From Marinobacter similis (lineage in GTDB: Bacteria > Pseudomonadota > Gammaproteobacteria > Pseudomonadales > Oleiphilaceae), in assembly GCF_000830985.1 (NCBI RefSeq), contig NZ_CP007151.1, forward strand, positions 2,666,001 through 2,730,000: a stretch of DNA of 64,000 nucleotides. The letters run 5' to 3'. This document shows, in pieces, positions 25,270-35,677 of this stretch. The notes beneath the pieces are model-generated. The model was not told the origin of the DNA, did no database searches, and saw only the letters and a program-made list of their open reading frames with translations. The position numbers were made by a program, and so were the translations under genes. The first letter of the stretch is position 1; each line of letters opens with the position of its first letter.

Positions 25270-26301
25270 TTAGCCTTTGGACGCCCGGAACTCTCCGGGC
25301 GTCTTTCCTTTCATTGCCTTGAATTTCCGGTGAAACGATGTGGTTTCACTGAATCCCAGCCGTAACGCAATATCCGGAATCGCCAACTCGCTGTTGAGTA
25401 GATAGTCCTCGGCCATGGTCTGCCGAACCTCATCCAGTAATTTCTGATACGACACGCCTTCCTGGCTCAGCCTGCGTTGCAGGGTCCGGCTGTTCATGCC
25501 GAGCTGGTCCGCCACCACATCCTGCCTTGTGACTCCCTGCATCAGCTGCTGCCGAATGCTGCCCTTTACCTGTGAGGCCAGATCGCTCTCAGTGTCGGAG
25601 CTGGTTTCGAGCGATGCCAGCTGGGTGAGAGCGTGTGCCTCCAGGGTTTTGCGCAGCATCGGGTCGGGTTGGCGCAGCCGCGTGTTCAGCAGTTCCTTGC
25701 GAAAGGTCAGGCTGTCTTCATCGGCAGAGAAGTGCACGGGGCAGTTCCAGCGTGACCGGTACGCTTGCTCGAGTTCTTTGCGCGGCGATGGCCGTTTCAG
25801 TTTCACCAGGCTGGGCGCGGCGGCCTCGTCATCGGCCAGCCAGCGGGCGTAATTCACCCAGGATGAGAATACGTTATCCACCAGGTGGGGCCGCACGGCG
25901 GGATTGTCGTAATTGCAGTGCCACAGCAGCTTGATGTTGTCGCCGGCCATGGCGAGGCGGGTGGTGCCCATATCGCCCACGAGTTTTTCGTAAGGCGCGA
26001 TGCGGGCCACGGCTTCACCCAGGGTGGCGCAGCTCATGGTGATGTAACCCAGCACGCTGTAGGAGCCGGGTTGAACGAAATCGCCGGTCTCCAACCCGAG
26101 AATCGGATTGCCGGTCTGATCCACCAGTTGCTCGATGAATGCCTCGAATTGCTCGCCGTCGATGCGGCCGTCGTTGCTGTCCAGGATGGCGGCATCTAGC
26201 CCGGCTTTGCTGAACAGTGGAGCAGTATCGACGCCGGCAGATTCGGCGGCGCGAACATACTGGCGAAGTGCGGCAACGGATGTGGTTCCGAGGGATTTCA
26301 T
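25270..26301 (-). CDS. AraC-family transcriptional regulator (OruR/GbuR-like)
   Basis: 343 residues. Residues 15-200 are the Arabinose_bd-type N-terminal domain found in OruR, MmsR-like and related regulators (GRIDGEQFEAFIEQLVDQTGNPILGL, given in part). Residues 240-340 hold the two helix-turn-helix motifs: VTRQDVVADQLGMNSRTLQRRL and PDIALRLGFSETTSFHRKFKAMKGKTPGEF (key part), the second being the AraC signature. The effector is unknown; regulators of this shape often control ornithine, guanidinobutyrate or fatty-acid related catabolism. It is alone: argG converges 13 bases away and a terminator lies about 140 bases upstream of its start. Confidence 0.85.
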   Translation of the reverse strand: MKSLGTTSVAALRQYVRAAESAGVDTAPLFSKAGLDAAILDSNDGRIDGEQFEAFIEQLVDQTGNPILGLETGDFVQPGSYSVLGYITMSCATLGEAVARIAPYEKLVGDMGTTRLAMAGDNIKLLWHCNYDNPAVRPHLVDNVFSSWVNYARWLADDEAAAPSLVKLKRPSPRKELEQAYRSRWNCPVHFSADEDSLTFRKELLNTRLRQPDPMLRKTLEAHALTQLASLETSSDTESDLASQVKGSIRQQLMQGVTRQDVVADQLGMNSRTLQRRLSQEGVSYQKLLDEVRQTMAEDYLLNSELAIPDIALRLGFSETTSFHRKFKAMKGKTPGEFRASKG

Positions 26302-26442
26302 GGCTACAACACAGTGTCTTGGAGTATTTGTTGCTTATTGTTGGTGTGAGTATAACGGATCTGTGCCGTTAGAACTTCGGTGGTAAGAAGCTTTCGCGGT
26401 AACAACCTGGTGCAGCAGCAGTGGGAGCAGGGCAGTGGGGCT

Positions 26443-26473
26443 AAAAACAAAAAGGCCAGCTGATAAGCTGGCC
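26443..26473 (-). terminator. Strong Rho-independent terminator upstream of the AraC gene
   Basis: Read on the minus strand, GGCCAGC, six-base loop, GCTGGCC, then an 11-base T-rich run (five T, G, five T). No annotated gene ends just before it; the nearest minus-strand stop is 220 bases upstream (26694). Confidence 0.85.
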
Positions 26474-26590
26474 TAAAGATAAGGAAAGAACGAAAGTGCC
26501 TGAAAAATTCGTTAATCCGGTGGATCTCTGTCAGTAACCTGGCCCATATGGCGGCGGAGGTACTACACGGCCCCTCCGCCATGGGGGATA
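26443..26590 (-). ncRNA. Candidate small RNA
   Basis: On the minus strand a transcript of about 140 bases would begin near 26583 with a GC-rich hairpin (GGCGGAGG with CCTCCGCC, 26552-26580), pass through an unpaired AU-rich stretch, and end at a textbook terminator (26443-26473). That architecture is typical of Hfq- or CsrA-type small RNAs. The 92-codon open frame on the same strand runs straight through the terminator stem and is not a plausible protein. It could instead be the long 3' end of the receiver/GGDEF gene whose stop is at 26694; no clear promoter was found between. Confidence 0.4.
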
Positions 26591-26693
26591 CTGCTTAAAT
26601 CCACAATCCCAGAATAGGGCTTTCGCTTCTTAGTGTCTGTGGGTTATGTGTGTCGCACTGTTACGGAGTGTTCGAAAACCGATCAACTGCGTT

Positions 26694-27665
26694 TCACGCC
26701 TCGGTTGCCATCTCCGGCGCCGTTTCGGTGAATCGACGGGTTTCATAGGCGTCCACCAGGCCTTGAACGGCGGTGCGCTCCACGTCCTGCACCGAAGGCG
26801 TGCCGTGCTCGGCATCGGCCTTGCACAGCACCATGCCCGCTTCTACCGAGATATAACCGGCGGTGGTTTTCAGGGCCTTGTGGTTGATGCCATCAAACAC
26901 TCGCCGAAACGCCGCGGTGGTGCAGTGATCGCTGTTCGGGAAATGGGCAATCAGGGCGTACTGGTTATCGCCAACCCGGCACAGGGAATCGATAGGGCGC
27001 ACCAGGGTGGTTAGACGCCGGGCGATGCCCACTGCCAGTTCGCTCATCACCGCGGGGGAATGCTTGCGTTTGAGCTCCTGCCAGTTGCGAATGCCGCACA
27101 GTACATAAGCGCAGGCGCCACCGCGGGATTCGGCATGGCGCAGCACTTTTGCCAGACGGTCACGACCGTAGCGGCTGTTGCCAAGGCCGGTTTCCAGATC
27201 AATGATGTTGGTGGCTTCCAGCTCGCGGTTGTTCTCCACCAGCAGGGCGTTGGCCCTGAGCAGGGTGTTCTGCCGATCCGCCATGCGATCCGCCGCGAAG
27301 ATCCGCGGGATCAGTTGCTTGGTCATGTCGGACTTGTAGATGAAGTCGTCCACGCCCCGGTCGAAGGCTTCCGACAGGGCTTCGATGCTCTCCCGGGCGG
27401 TCAGCAGAATCACATAGGTGTAGTGGTTATTCTGCTCATCCTGTTGCCGCACCTGGTCGGTGAGCTGCAAGCCGTCCATCTCGGGCATCAGCCAGTCGGC
27501 AATCAGCACGCTGACTGGCCGTTGCTCCATCAGCTCCAGTGCGGCGGAGGCATTATTGACGATGCGCACGTCGCGATATCCGGCCTTTCGCAGCGTTCGG
27601 CCAACCACCATGCTGCTGAATTTGGCGTCGTCGACGACGAGGATCGGGAGGTCCAGGTTTGGCAT
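26694..27665 (-). CDS. Response regulator with degenerate GGDEF domain
   Basis: 323 residues. Residues 5-125 are a receiver: acidic pair D12/D13, phospho-acceptor D57 in VLIADWLMPEMDG, Thr in LLTARES and Lys in FIYKSD. Residues 140-310 have the shape of a GGDEF domain (DLETGLGNSRYGRDRLAKVL, then VLCGIRNWQELKRK), but the signature loop reads RVGDNQYALIAHF, so the catalytic GGDEF residues are lost and it should not make c-di-GMP; it may bind a partner or nucleotide instead. No membrane segments. It is divergent from yajQ, a c-di-GMP-binding protein, and stands apart from any sensor kinase. No promoter was identified with confidence. Confidence 0.8.
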   Translation of the reverse strand: MPNLDLPILVVDDAKFSSMVVGRTLRKAGYRDVRIVNNASAALELMEQRPVSVLIADWLMPEMDGLQLTDQVRQQDEQNNHYTYVILLTARESIEALSEAFDRGVDDFIYKSDMTKQLIPRIFAADRMADRQNTLLRANALLVENNRELEATNIIDLETGLGNSRYGRDRLAKVLRHAESRGGACAYVLCGIRNWQELKRKHSPAVMSELAVGIARRLTTLVRPIDSLCRVGDNQYALIAHFPNSDHCTTAAFRRVFDGINHKALKTTAGYISVEAGMVLCKADAEHGTPSVQDVERTAVQGLVDAYETRRFTETAPEMATEA

Positions 27666-27816
27666 TGGTATCGACTTCTCATCAGTCCATTGTCAGATGC
27701 GGCAACCTTTGCCGGGTGCGGTCCGGCGTGGGTCTTGTTATGCTTTGGCACCTTGAACATTCGGGAATAAATTTAGGCCACAGTATACCCTCAGTGGCCG
27801 CTGGAGAATAACGACC

Positions 27817-28299
27817 ATGCCTTCTTTTGACATAGTTTCTGAGATTGATCTGCACGAAGTGACCAACGCGGTGGACCAGGCCAAGCGCGAGCTGGGCAAT
27901 CGCTGGGACTTCAAGAACGTTGAAGCTGACATCGAACAGGACGACAAGGGCCTGACCATCAGTGCCGAGCAGGAGTTCCAGCTGGAACAACTGATGGACA
28001 TGCTGCGGATGGCCTTTGCCAAGCGCAACATCGATGGCCGCGCTATCAGCGAAGACGGCGAAAGCAAAGCTGGCAAGCTGGTGAAGCAGCACCTGTTGCT
28101 GAAGCAGGGCATCGAGACCGAAATGGCGAAAAAGATCGTGAAGATGATCAAGGACGCCAAGCTAAAAGTGCAGGCCAGCATCCAGGGTGACAAAGTCCGT
28201 GTGACCGGCAAGAAGCGGGACGACCTGCAGGCTGCGATGGCGATGCTGCGTGAGGCAGAGCTCGACATCCCGCTGCAATTCAACAACTTTCGCGACTGA
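27817..28299 (+). CDS. yajQ: YajQ-family cyclic-di-GMP-binding protein
   Basis: 160 residues, full family length (UPF0234/DUF520). Typical features: start [21 protein letters not shown] (first part), [12 protein letters not shown], the central [22 protein letters not shown] and the C-terminal [24 protein letters not shown]. In Xanthomonas and Pseudomonas YajQ binds c-di-GMP with high affinity and works with LysR-type regulators; in other bacteria it binds RNA or phage factors. It is divergent from the degenerate GGDEF receiver and followed 15 bases after its stop by the AmpG-like permease. Confidence 0.93.
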   Translation: MPSFDIVSEIDLHEVTNAVDQAKRELGNRWDFKNVEADIEQDDKGLTISAEQEFQLEQLMDMLRMAFAKRNIDGRAISEDGESKAGKLVKQHLLLKQGIETEMAKKIVKMIKDAKLKVQASIQGDKVRVTGKKRDDLQAAMAMLREAELDIPLQFNNFRD

Positions 28300-28314
28300 G
28301 CGGGAGGTTTTACC

Positions 28315-29725
28315 ATCTTCTCCAGCGACCGCCGCGCCCTGATCCGGGAAGCGCTGTACACCTACACGCGATGGCAGGTTATTGCCCTGCTGTTTCTCGG
28401 ATTCTCGGCGGGGCTGCCGTTCCTGCTGGTGTTTTCCACCCTGAATGCCCGGCTTGCCGACGTGGGCGTGGAAACCGCAACCATTGGCTTCTTCAGCTGG
28501 CTGGGGATTACTTATTCCATCAAGGTGTTCTGGGCACCGGTGGTGGACCGGCTGAAACTGCCGCTACTCGACCGCCTGCTGGGCAAGCGGCGCAGCTGGA
28601 TAATCCTGGCCCAGACGGGCATCGCCACCGGGCTGTACCTGATGGCCCAGGTGGACGCCACTGCGGCGCCGGAAATGATGGCCCTGTGTGGGCTGCTGGT
28701 GGCCTTTTCCTCCGCGACCCAGGACGTGGCCATCGATGCCTACCGCATAGAAATCGCCGAAGAGCGACTGCAGGCCGCGTTGGCAGCCACCTACATCTTC
28801 GGCTATCGCCTGGCGTTGCTGGTGGCCGGTGCGGGTGCGCTTTACCTGGCCGAGTTCTGGTCCTGGCAGGTTTCTTACGAAGTGATGGCCGCGTTGGTGG
28901 GAGTGGGCATGCTCACGGTGCTGATCGTGCGCGAACCCACCGTCAATCATTTCGCTGCGGCTCAGGACATCGCCCACAAAATCGAACAGGAAGCTGCCAA
29001 GCGCGCTCATCTCAATCCCCGCGTGGCACGCGCCGTTGGCTGGTTCTACGCTGCAGTCGCCGGCCCCTTCGTGGATTTCTTCCGGCGTTACCGGGAGCTT
29101 GCCGTGCTAATCCTGGTGATGGTGGCGGTCTACCGCATTTCCGACATCGCCATGGGCGTGATGGCCAACCCCTTCTATCTGGACTTCATGGGCTTCAGCA
29201 AAACCCAGGTGGCAGACGTCACCAAGATCTTTGGCTTCTTCATGACCATCGCCGGCTCTGGCGGGTGGTGTGATGGTGGTCCGTTACGGCGTGCGGAAAA
29301 TCCTGCTGCTGGGCGCCATCATGACCGCCGCAACCAACTTGCTGTTCGTTCTGCTGGCCCAGTACCCGCCCGACATCGTCACTCTGGCGGTGGTGGTCAG
29401 TGCCGATAACCTCAGCGGAGGCATCGCCAACGTCGCCCTCATTGCCTGGCTCAGCAGCATGACCAGTGCCTCGTTTACCGCCACCCAATATGCCTTGTTC
29501 AGCTCATTGATGACGCTGCCGGGTAAATTTCTCGGCGGCTTCTCCGGCATCGTCGTGGCCGATTTCGGCTACGCCCAGTTCTTCCTGGTTGCCGGGGTCA
29601 TGGGCGTACCCGCCATCCTGTTGGCCATCTTCATGATGCGCCAAGGCAAAAGACTCGACGCGTTGGCCCCAAGAAAGAAGGAAGAAATTGAGCCCGGATC
29701 AGAACCCGCGCTTCGGGAGTCCTGA
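28315..29725 (+). CDS. ampG: AmpG-like MFS permease (one frameshift; unusual start as sequenced)
   Basis: About 469 residues with 12 predicted membrane segments. Homology to muropeptide permeases begins at RWQVIALLFLGFSAGLPFLL and includes WAPVVDRLKLPLLDRLLGKRR (family loop, partly shown), AFSSATQDVAIDAYRIE, and later AQYALFSSLMTLPGKFLGG. AmpG imports GlcNAc-anhydroMurNAc peptides for cell-wall recycling. The frame changes near 29263, where one G too many (GGCGGGTGG for GGCGGTGG) breaks IAGSGGGVMVVRYGV. No ATG or GTG is available upstream of the homology; GGGAGG at 28301-28306 points to an ATC at 28315, so either an ATC start or a wrong base for ATG. A CTG at 28339 is the other option. It is joined to atl downstream (3-base gap). 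Confidence 0.8.
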
Positions 29726-29728
29726 GCA

Positions 29729-30036
29729 GTGGAAGCCACAAAAGACCAAAAAATCTGGCAGGTAGTCCTGTCAATTCCAGAGGGAAAAGTCGCCAGCTAC
29801 GGGCAAGTCGCCAGCATGGCTGGACTAGGCCGCCAAGCCCGCTACATCGGCCGAGCCCTGGGCAAACTCCCGGCCGGCCACACCGTTCCCTGGTACCGAG
29901 TAATCCGCAGCAACGGCCAAATAGCTTCCCAGAAGGCACCGAAACGTTTGCTACGCAAAAGAAGCTGCTAGAGCATGAGGGAGTAGAAGTTAAAAACGGA
30001 AAGGTACACATGGGACGCTATCAGTGGCGCCCCTAG
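29729..30036 (+). CDS. atl: Alkyltransferase-like protein Atl/YbaZ (one frameshift as sequenced)
   Basis: About 102 residues when repaired. It resembles the DNA-binding domain of O6-methylguanine-DNA methyltransferase: IPEGKVASYGQVASMAGLGRQARYIG (partial), then GHTVPWYRVI. The acceptor Cys of the PCHRV motif is replaced by Trp (PWYRV), the defining change of ATL proteins, which bind O6-alkylguanine and hand the lesion to nucleotide excision repair. The frame is lost near 29926: GCTTCCC lacks one T needed for IAFPEGTETFATQKKLLEHEGV, which is found in the next frame and runs to MGRYQWRP and the stop at 30036. A GTG start at 29729 follows the AmpG-like stop. Confidence 0.85.
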
Positions 30037-30079
30037 TTTTTTCTCTTTTTCAGTAAGCCTATCGAAATGGTTCGTAAGT

Positions 30080-30165
30080 CAGGGGGTGGGGTGTCTTTTC
30101 TGCCGGAAAAAAGATGTCTGAGCGAAGCGAGTTCGTTTTCCAAAAGAAAAGACACCCACCCCCTG
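30080..30165. repeat. 86-bp inverted-repeat element
   Basis: The left arm (30080-30101) and right arm (30145-30165) pair over 21 bp with one bulged G: CAGGGGGTGGG...TCTTTTCT against its complement. Inside, GGAAAA pairs with TTTTCC and a GAGCGAAGCGAG core remains. It lies between converging atl and an SDR gene, has no T run, and looks like a REP- or MITE-like dispersed element. Copies elsewhere cannot be checked here. Confidence 0.7.
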
Positions 30166-30216
30166 GCCAGCCCCCAAACCCAACAAGCTAGGAGGCCAAA
30201 GCACAAAGCCCGAAGC

Positions 30217-30978
30217 CTAAAGCCGAAGCGCCCCATCCACCTCAATCATCCGCCCCGACATATAATCGTTCTCAAAAATAAACGCCGCCGCCGAAGCAAT
30301 CTCCTCCGGCTTGCCCATCCGCTTCAACGGAATCCCGGCCGTCATCTTCTCCAACGCCTCCGGCTTCATCGACGCCGTCATCTCCGTCTCAATAAAGCCC
30401 GGCGCAATCCCCATGCACCGAATGTCATAACGCGCCAGCTCCTTCGCCCACACCGGCACCAGGGCAGACACCCCAGCCTTCGCCGCGGAATAGTTACTCT
30501 GACCCATGTTGCCAGCCCGGGAGATCGAAGCAATATTAATGATCACACCCTGATCGCCATTCTTGATCATCTGGGTAGACGCTTCCCGGCCACACAGGAA
30601 AACCCCGGTCAGGTTTACATCAATCACCGCCTGCCACTGGGACAACTCCATCCGTTTTACAATCTGGTCGTCCTCACCCTTGACCATCAGGCCGTCCCGC
30701 AGAATGCCGGCATTGTTCACCAGGCCATTCAGCTGGCCGAAATCCCGAACGATGGCCTCAAACGTCTGCTCCACATCCTCTTCTTTTGCCACGTTGCAGA
30801 CGTAAGTCTTGGCATCGCTGCCAGCCAGCTTGCAGGCCTCGGCCGCTTCGGCCAGTTTCTCCGGCATCAAATCAATCAGCGCCAGTCGCGCACCTTTGGC
30901 GGCCAGATACTCGGCCATGGCACGGCCAAGCCCCTGGCCGCCGCCGGTAATTGCAATCACAGAATCTTGAAGTTTCAT
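30217..30978 (-). CDS. SDR-family oxidoreductase (FabG-like)
   Basis: 253 residues, a classical short-chain dehydrogenase. NADP site AITGGGQGLGRAMAEYLAAK, NNAGILRDG with Asn of the NNAG motif, catalytic Ser in IINIASISRAGN, and YSAAK with Tyr and Lys; the family PGFIETEMT follows. It resembles 3-oxoacyl-ACP reductases, though FabG proper sits in a fatty acid operon; here it is alone, divergent from fxsA, so the substrate is open. The start MKLQDSV is 27 bases from the neighbouring region and has GGGCGAAAC upstream. Confidence 0.85.
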   Translation of the reverse strand: MKLQDSVIAITGGGQGLGRAMAEYLAAKGARLALIDLMPEKLAEAAEACKLAGSDAKTYVCNVAKEEDVEQTFEAIVRDFGQLNGLVNNAGILRDGLMVKGEDDQIVKRMELSQWQAVIDVNLTGVFLCGREASTQMIKNGDQGVIINIASISRAGNMGQSNYSAAKAGVSALVPVWAKELARYDIRCMGIAPGFIETEMTASMKPEALEKMTAGIPLKRMGKPEEIASAAAFIFENDYMSGRMIEVDGALRL

Positions 30979-31074
30979 GTTTCGCCCTAATCAACAAAGC
31001 AGATAGTGTTGCGTGTACTGAGTGCGCGGAGTATACCAGACCTTATCAAACCCACTTCAGACCCTGAGGTTCTG

Positions 31075-31620
31075 ATGTCCGTGTTCCTTTTTCTATTTAT
31101 CGTTATGCCAGTGGCCGAAATGGCGGTGCTCATCAAGGTGGGCGGCATCATCGGCGTGCTGAATACTATCGGGCTGGTGTTGTTGACCGCAGTCATTGGT
31201 GCCTGGTTATTGCGGCAGCAGGGCCTGGCCACGTTGCTGAAGGCCAATCAGCGCCTGAACAGCGGTGAGTTGCCCGCGAAAGAAGTCGCCGAAGGGCTGA
31301 TCCTGGCGGTCGGCGGCGCACTGCTGCTTACTCCTGGTTTCATCACCGACACCATCGGCTTTTTGTGCCTGCTTCCGGGCTCTCGTCATTGGCTGGCGTC
31401 CCAGGCCCTGAAGCGCATGGTGGTTTCCGGCCAGAGCCGGGGCTTTCATTTTCGAGCCGGTGGGGGCACAGGTCCGTTTGGTCAGGATCCCTTCGGTGGA
31501 GCCGGTGAAAACCCCTTTGGCCGGCAGCGTCCGTTTGATCGGGACAGCGAGGGCAACATCATCGAAGGCGAGTATCAGGATCAGACCGAAACCGATCATG
31601 ATCGCATCGAAAAAAAGTGA
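31075..31620 (+). CDS. fxsA: FxsA-family membrane protein
   Basis: 181 residues. Four membrane-associated segments: FLFLFIVMPVAEMAVLIKVG (in part), VLNTIGLVLLTAVIGAWLL, then AEGLILAVGGALLLTPGFI and FLCLLPGSRHWL. The pairing TDTIGFLCLLP and the loop RQQGL are family hallmarks. The C-terminal 50 residues are cytoplasmic, Gly/Phe/Asp-rich (GPFGQDPFGG). In Escherichia coli FxsA eases phage T7 exclusion by the F plasmid; its normal role is unknown. As in E. coli it lies just upstream of groES. The ATG at 31075 has GAGG nine bases before it; an earlier in-frame start would lack membrane character. Confidence 0.9.
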   Translation: MSVFLFLFIVMPVAEMAVLIKVGGIIGVLNTIGLVLLTAVIGAWLLRQQGLATLLKANQRLNSGELPAKEVAEGLILAVGGALLLTPGFITDTIGFLCLLPGSRHWLASQALKRMVVSGQSRGFHFRAGGGTGPFGQDPFGGAGENPFGRQRPFDRDSEGNIIEGEYQDQTETDHDRIEKK

Positions 31621-31639
31621 AAATTTTTGAGTCAGGGGT

Positions 31640-31667
31640 GTTGAAAACCCCTACGCAAACCCCACAT
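31640..31667 (+). promoter_or_regulatory. Sigma32 heat-shock promoter of groESL
   Basis: GTTGAAA, 13 bases, CCCCACAT matches the sigma32 pattern (CTTGAAA and CCCCATNT) with small deviations. It lies 150 bases before groES, in the 197-base interval after fxsA. No CIRCE inverted repeat is present, so control by HrcA is unlikely. Confidence 0.65.
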
Positions 31668-31817
31668 AAGTTGCACAAGTTCGCTGCGGGCTGATAACGG
31701 CTGGAAAACAGCAAGTTAGGCAGCCGGGCAATTTGGCCGGATGACGCTTTGCAAGTCCGACCTTTTTAACAGCAAATGTCATTGCCACATTAATCTGACT
31801 ATTGGAGAAGCCGAGCA

Positions 31818-32105
31818 ATGAAAATTCGTCCGCTACACGATCGTGTTGTCGTGCGCCGTAAGGAAGAAGAAGAGAAAACTGCAGGTGGCATCGTGCTGCC
31901 GGGTAACGCCAAAGAGAAGCCTTCCCAGGGCGAAGTCGTTGCCGTAGGCAACGGTCGCATCCTGGATAACGGTGAAACGCGCGCGCTGGCGGTAAAGGTG
32001 GGTGACACCGTGGTCTTCGGCCAGTATGCCGGTAACACCGTAAAGGTCGACGGCGAAGAGCTGCTCATCATGAGCGAAAACGACATTTACGGCGTGCTTG
32101 AGTGA
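31818..32105 (+). CDS. groES: Co-chaperonin GroES
   Basis: 95 residues, full length. [20 protein letters not shown] (start), then [24 protein letters not shown] contains the mobile loop that docks on GroEL, and the roof/beta-barrel strands follow ([20 protein letters not shown]). It caps the GroEL folding chamber. A strong ribosome-binding site (GGAG) lies ten bases upstream of the ATG. It is co-transcribed with groEL, 78 bases downstream, from the sigma32-like promoter. Confidence 0.98.
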   Translation: MKIRPLHDRVVVRRKEEEEKTAGGIVLPGNAKEKPSQGEVVAVGNGRILDNGETRALAVKVGDTVVFGQYAGNTVKVDGEELLIMSENDIYGVLE

Positions 32106-32165
32106 TCGCTGAGGCGACTCGCACGAACCCTCATTAATCCGATTTATTCAGTAACTTCGGTTTAA

Positions 32166-33836
<1,671 letters not shown>

Positions 33837-33891
33837 TGCCGGCCTGATCCCAGTCACGTTCGGAGCGATCCGGACGTGGCCCGATCTACCT

Positions 33892-33937
33892 AAAAACCCC
33901 GCGTCAGTTCGCACTGGCGCGGGGTTTTTGTTTTTTT
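33892..33937 (+). terminator. Rho-independent terminator of groESL
   Basis: AAAAACCCCGCG pairs with CGCGGGGTTTTT and the stem extends inward through CAGT/ACTG; a long T run (TTTTTGTTTTTTT) follows. It is 56 bases after the groEL stop. Confidence 0.95.
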
Positions 33938-34001
33938 CTCATGAACTTGCCTCAGGCCTTTGCTAGACTCGGCTACCGGTCAATTGTCTGTGTGTACCCG
34001 A

Positions 34002-34793
34002 ATGAGCAACGCTGAATCCAAATCTTTTCTCCGCCCCGGCAAGCTGGTTCTGTTGAGCTTGCTGGCATTGGTGGTGTACGCGGTGGCCTTATTGGTTTGG
34101 GTGCCGGCAGGATGGGTATGGCAGCAGGTCTCCGGCCAGGTTTCTCTTCCCCAGCAGGTGGAGGTCCGGCAGGTATCCGGGCGCGTTTGGGACGGGGCTG
34201 CCGGGTTGATGGTGGCGGGTTACCCACTGCGCGTGGACTGGCAGCTCGGCTGGCCCTCCCTGACTGAACTGTCACTTCCTGTCGATCTCTCTATTGCCTC
34301 ATCCCAATCTGAAATTGAAGGTGATATCACCGTCGCCTGGCCCCAGCGGGCCGAAATCAATGCCAATGGCCAGGTGGTGGTCAGCGAGTTTAAAGACCTC
34401 ATTCGTCGCGCTGGTGGCGCCATGATCGAGGGCAATGTTTCCATCGATCGGCTGAATCTGGTGTGGGAAGATAACCGCGTTACCCTGGCTGAAGGCCTTG
34501 GCCGCTGGGCTGGTGGCCAGGTTTCCTGGCCAATGGGTAATCGGACCGGGCAGGCCCGGTTCCCGCCCATGCAGGCCGAGCTTGATACCACCCAGGGCGG
34601 CGTTGCCTTGACGGTGGCGGAGCAGGGCGGTGATGGCCCGGCGGCCGATGCGCAAATCTTGTGGAACGGCATGATGGAGCTTCGCGTCTATAAACGCATG
34701 GTGGATCTGGCGGGGCAGCCCTGGTCGGATTCCGCGAGCCCCGGCGATGTGGTGTTCCGGGTCCGGCAGCCATTGCTGCCAGGAGCACGCTGA
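34002..34793 (+). CDS. gspN: Type II secretion system protein GspN
   Basis: 263 residues, inner-membrane anchored by LVLLSLLALVVYAVALLVWV near the N-terminus with a large periplasmic region. Family features include VWVPAGWVWQQV, SGRVWDGAAGLMVAG and the LGWPSL stretch, and a conserved C-terminal domain with QARFPPMQAELD. I use the ATG at 34002 because the membrane anchor follows it directly; an upstream TTG would only add 14 residues. GspN is an accessory part of the type II secretion inner-membrane platform. It is one base from gspC, then gspD. Confidence 0.85.
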   Translation: MSNAESKSFLRPGKLVLLSLLALVVYAVALLVWVPAGWVWQQVSGQVSLPQQVEVRQVSGRVWDGAAGLMVAGYPLRVDWQLGWPSLTELSLPVDLSIASSQSEIEGDITVAWPQRAEINANGQVVVSEFKDLIRRAGGAMIEGNVSIDRLNLVWEDNRVTLAEGLGRWAGGQVSWPMGNRTGQARFPPMQAELDTTQGGVALTVAEQGGDGPAADAQILWNGMMELRVYKRMVDLAGQPWSDSASPGDVVFRVRQPLLPGAR

Positions 34794-34794
34794 T

Positions 34795-35645
34795 ATGCCT
34801 GCGATGAGCGCACAGACCCAAAGTAAAATTTCCAGAATCCTGGCCAACCTGCTGCTGGTAGCCTGGTGATCTACCTCGGAATAGCGCTGGCCAAGGTGAC
34901 CTGGCTCGCGGCCTGGGACGACAGGCCGGTGCCGGTCGCGCCCGTGGCAGCTGGTGGCACTGGCACAGACGGCTCGGGCTTGTCGTTCCCCATGGCCAGC
35001 TTTGAATTTTTCGGCCGGCCGCCAAAGCAGGCGGGCGTGGCCGAGGTGGTCAAGCGATCAGCGCCCGAGACCGGCCTGCGGCTGCGGCTTGAGGGCGTGC
35101 TTGTAGGACAGCGCCCAGAAGACTCCGGTGCTATAGTTGCAGGAAGCAATGGAGAAACGTCGTACTTCCGGGTCGGCGACATGCTGCCGGGCAATGCTGA
35201 GCTGGCCGAAGTGGAGCCGAGCCGCATCCTGATTCGCCGCGGCGGTCGCTACGAGTCACTGACCTTCGAGGAATCCGAATCGGGTGGGCTGGTTGCAGAG
35301 GCCACGGGGCAGCCGGCAGAATCGTCACCGGATGCCTTTCTGGAGAGTGCCCGGTCACAGTTGGACAGCCAGGGCGTGGCAGCGCTTAATGCCTATGGTC
35401 TGAGCCCGGTGGATGATAGTGGAGCGGCTGGATATGTTTACAACGGTTCCAATGCCATGCTCAATGCCGTTAACCTTCAGGCCGGCGATGTGATCACCGC
35501 CATTAATGGCCAGCGTCTGGGCGACATAGAACAGGACAAATCCCTGCTTGAGAGCTGGCGTGGCCAGGCTCAGGTGGATATAGAAATCGAGCGTGACGGG
35601 TCCATCCTCACCATCAGTTATGCCATACCCGAGCAGTGGCGCTGA
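34795..35645 (+). CDS. gspC: Type II secretion system protein GspC (one frameshift as sequenced)
   Basis: About 283 residues when repaired: short cytoplasmic N-terminus, membrane helix, HR domain and a C-terminal PDZ domain. The frame breaks near 34863 inside the membrane helix: GTAGCCTGGTGATC lacks a C that would give NLLLVALVIYLGIALAKVTW (one continuous helix). The periplasmic HR domain (RLEGVLVGQRPEDSGAIVAG, then YFRVGDMLPGNAELAEV) and the PDZ (NLQAGDVITAINGQRLGDI) are intact. GspC links the inner-membrane platform to the GspD secretin. A second in-frame ATG lies three codons in. It is followed 32 bases later by gspD. Confidence 0.88.
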
Positions 35646-35677
35646 CCGGGTTCATTGATACAGGACGAAATCGCCAC

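Noticed and set aside
26304..26582. A 92-residue protein upstream of the AraC gene
   Set aside because: It passes through a perfect terminator stem and its T run and shows no protein character; a small RNA fits better.
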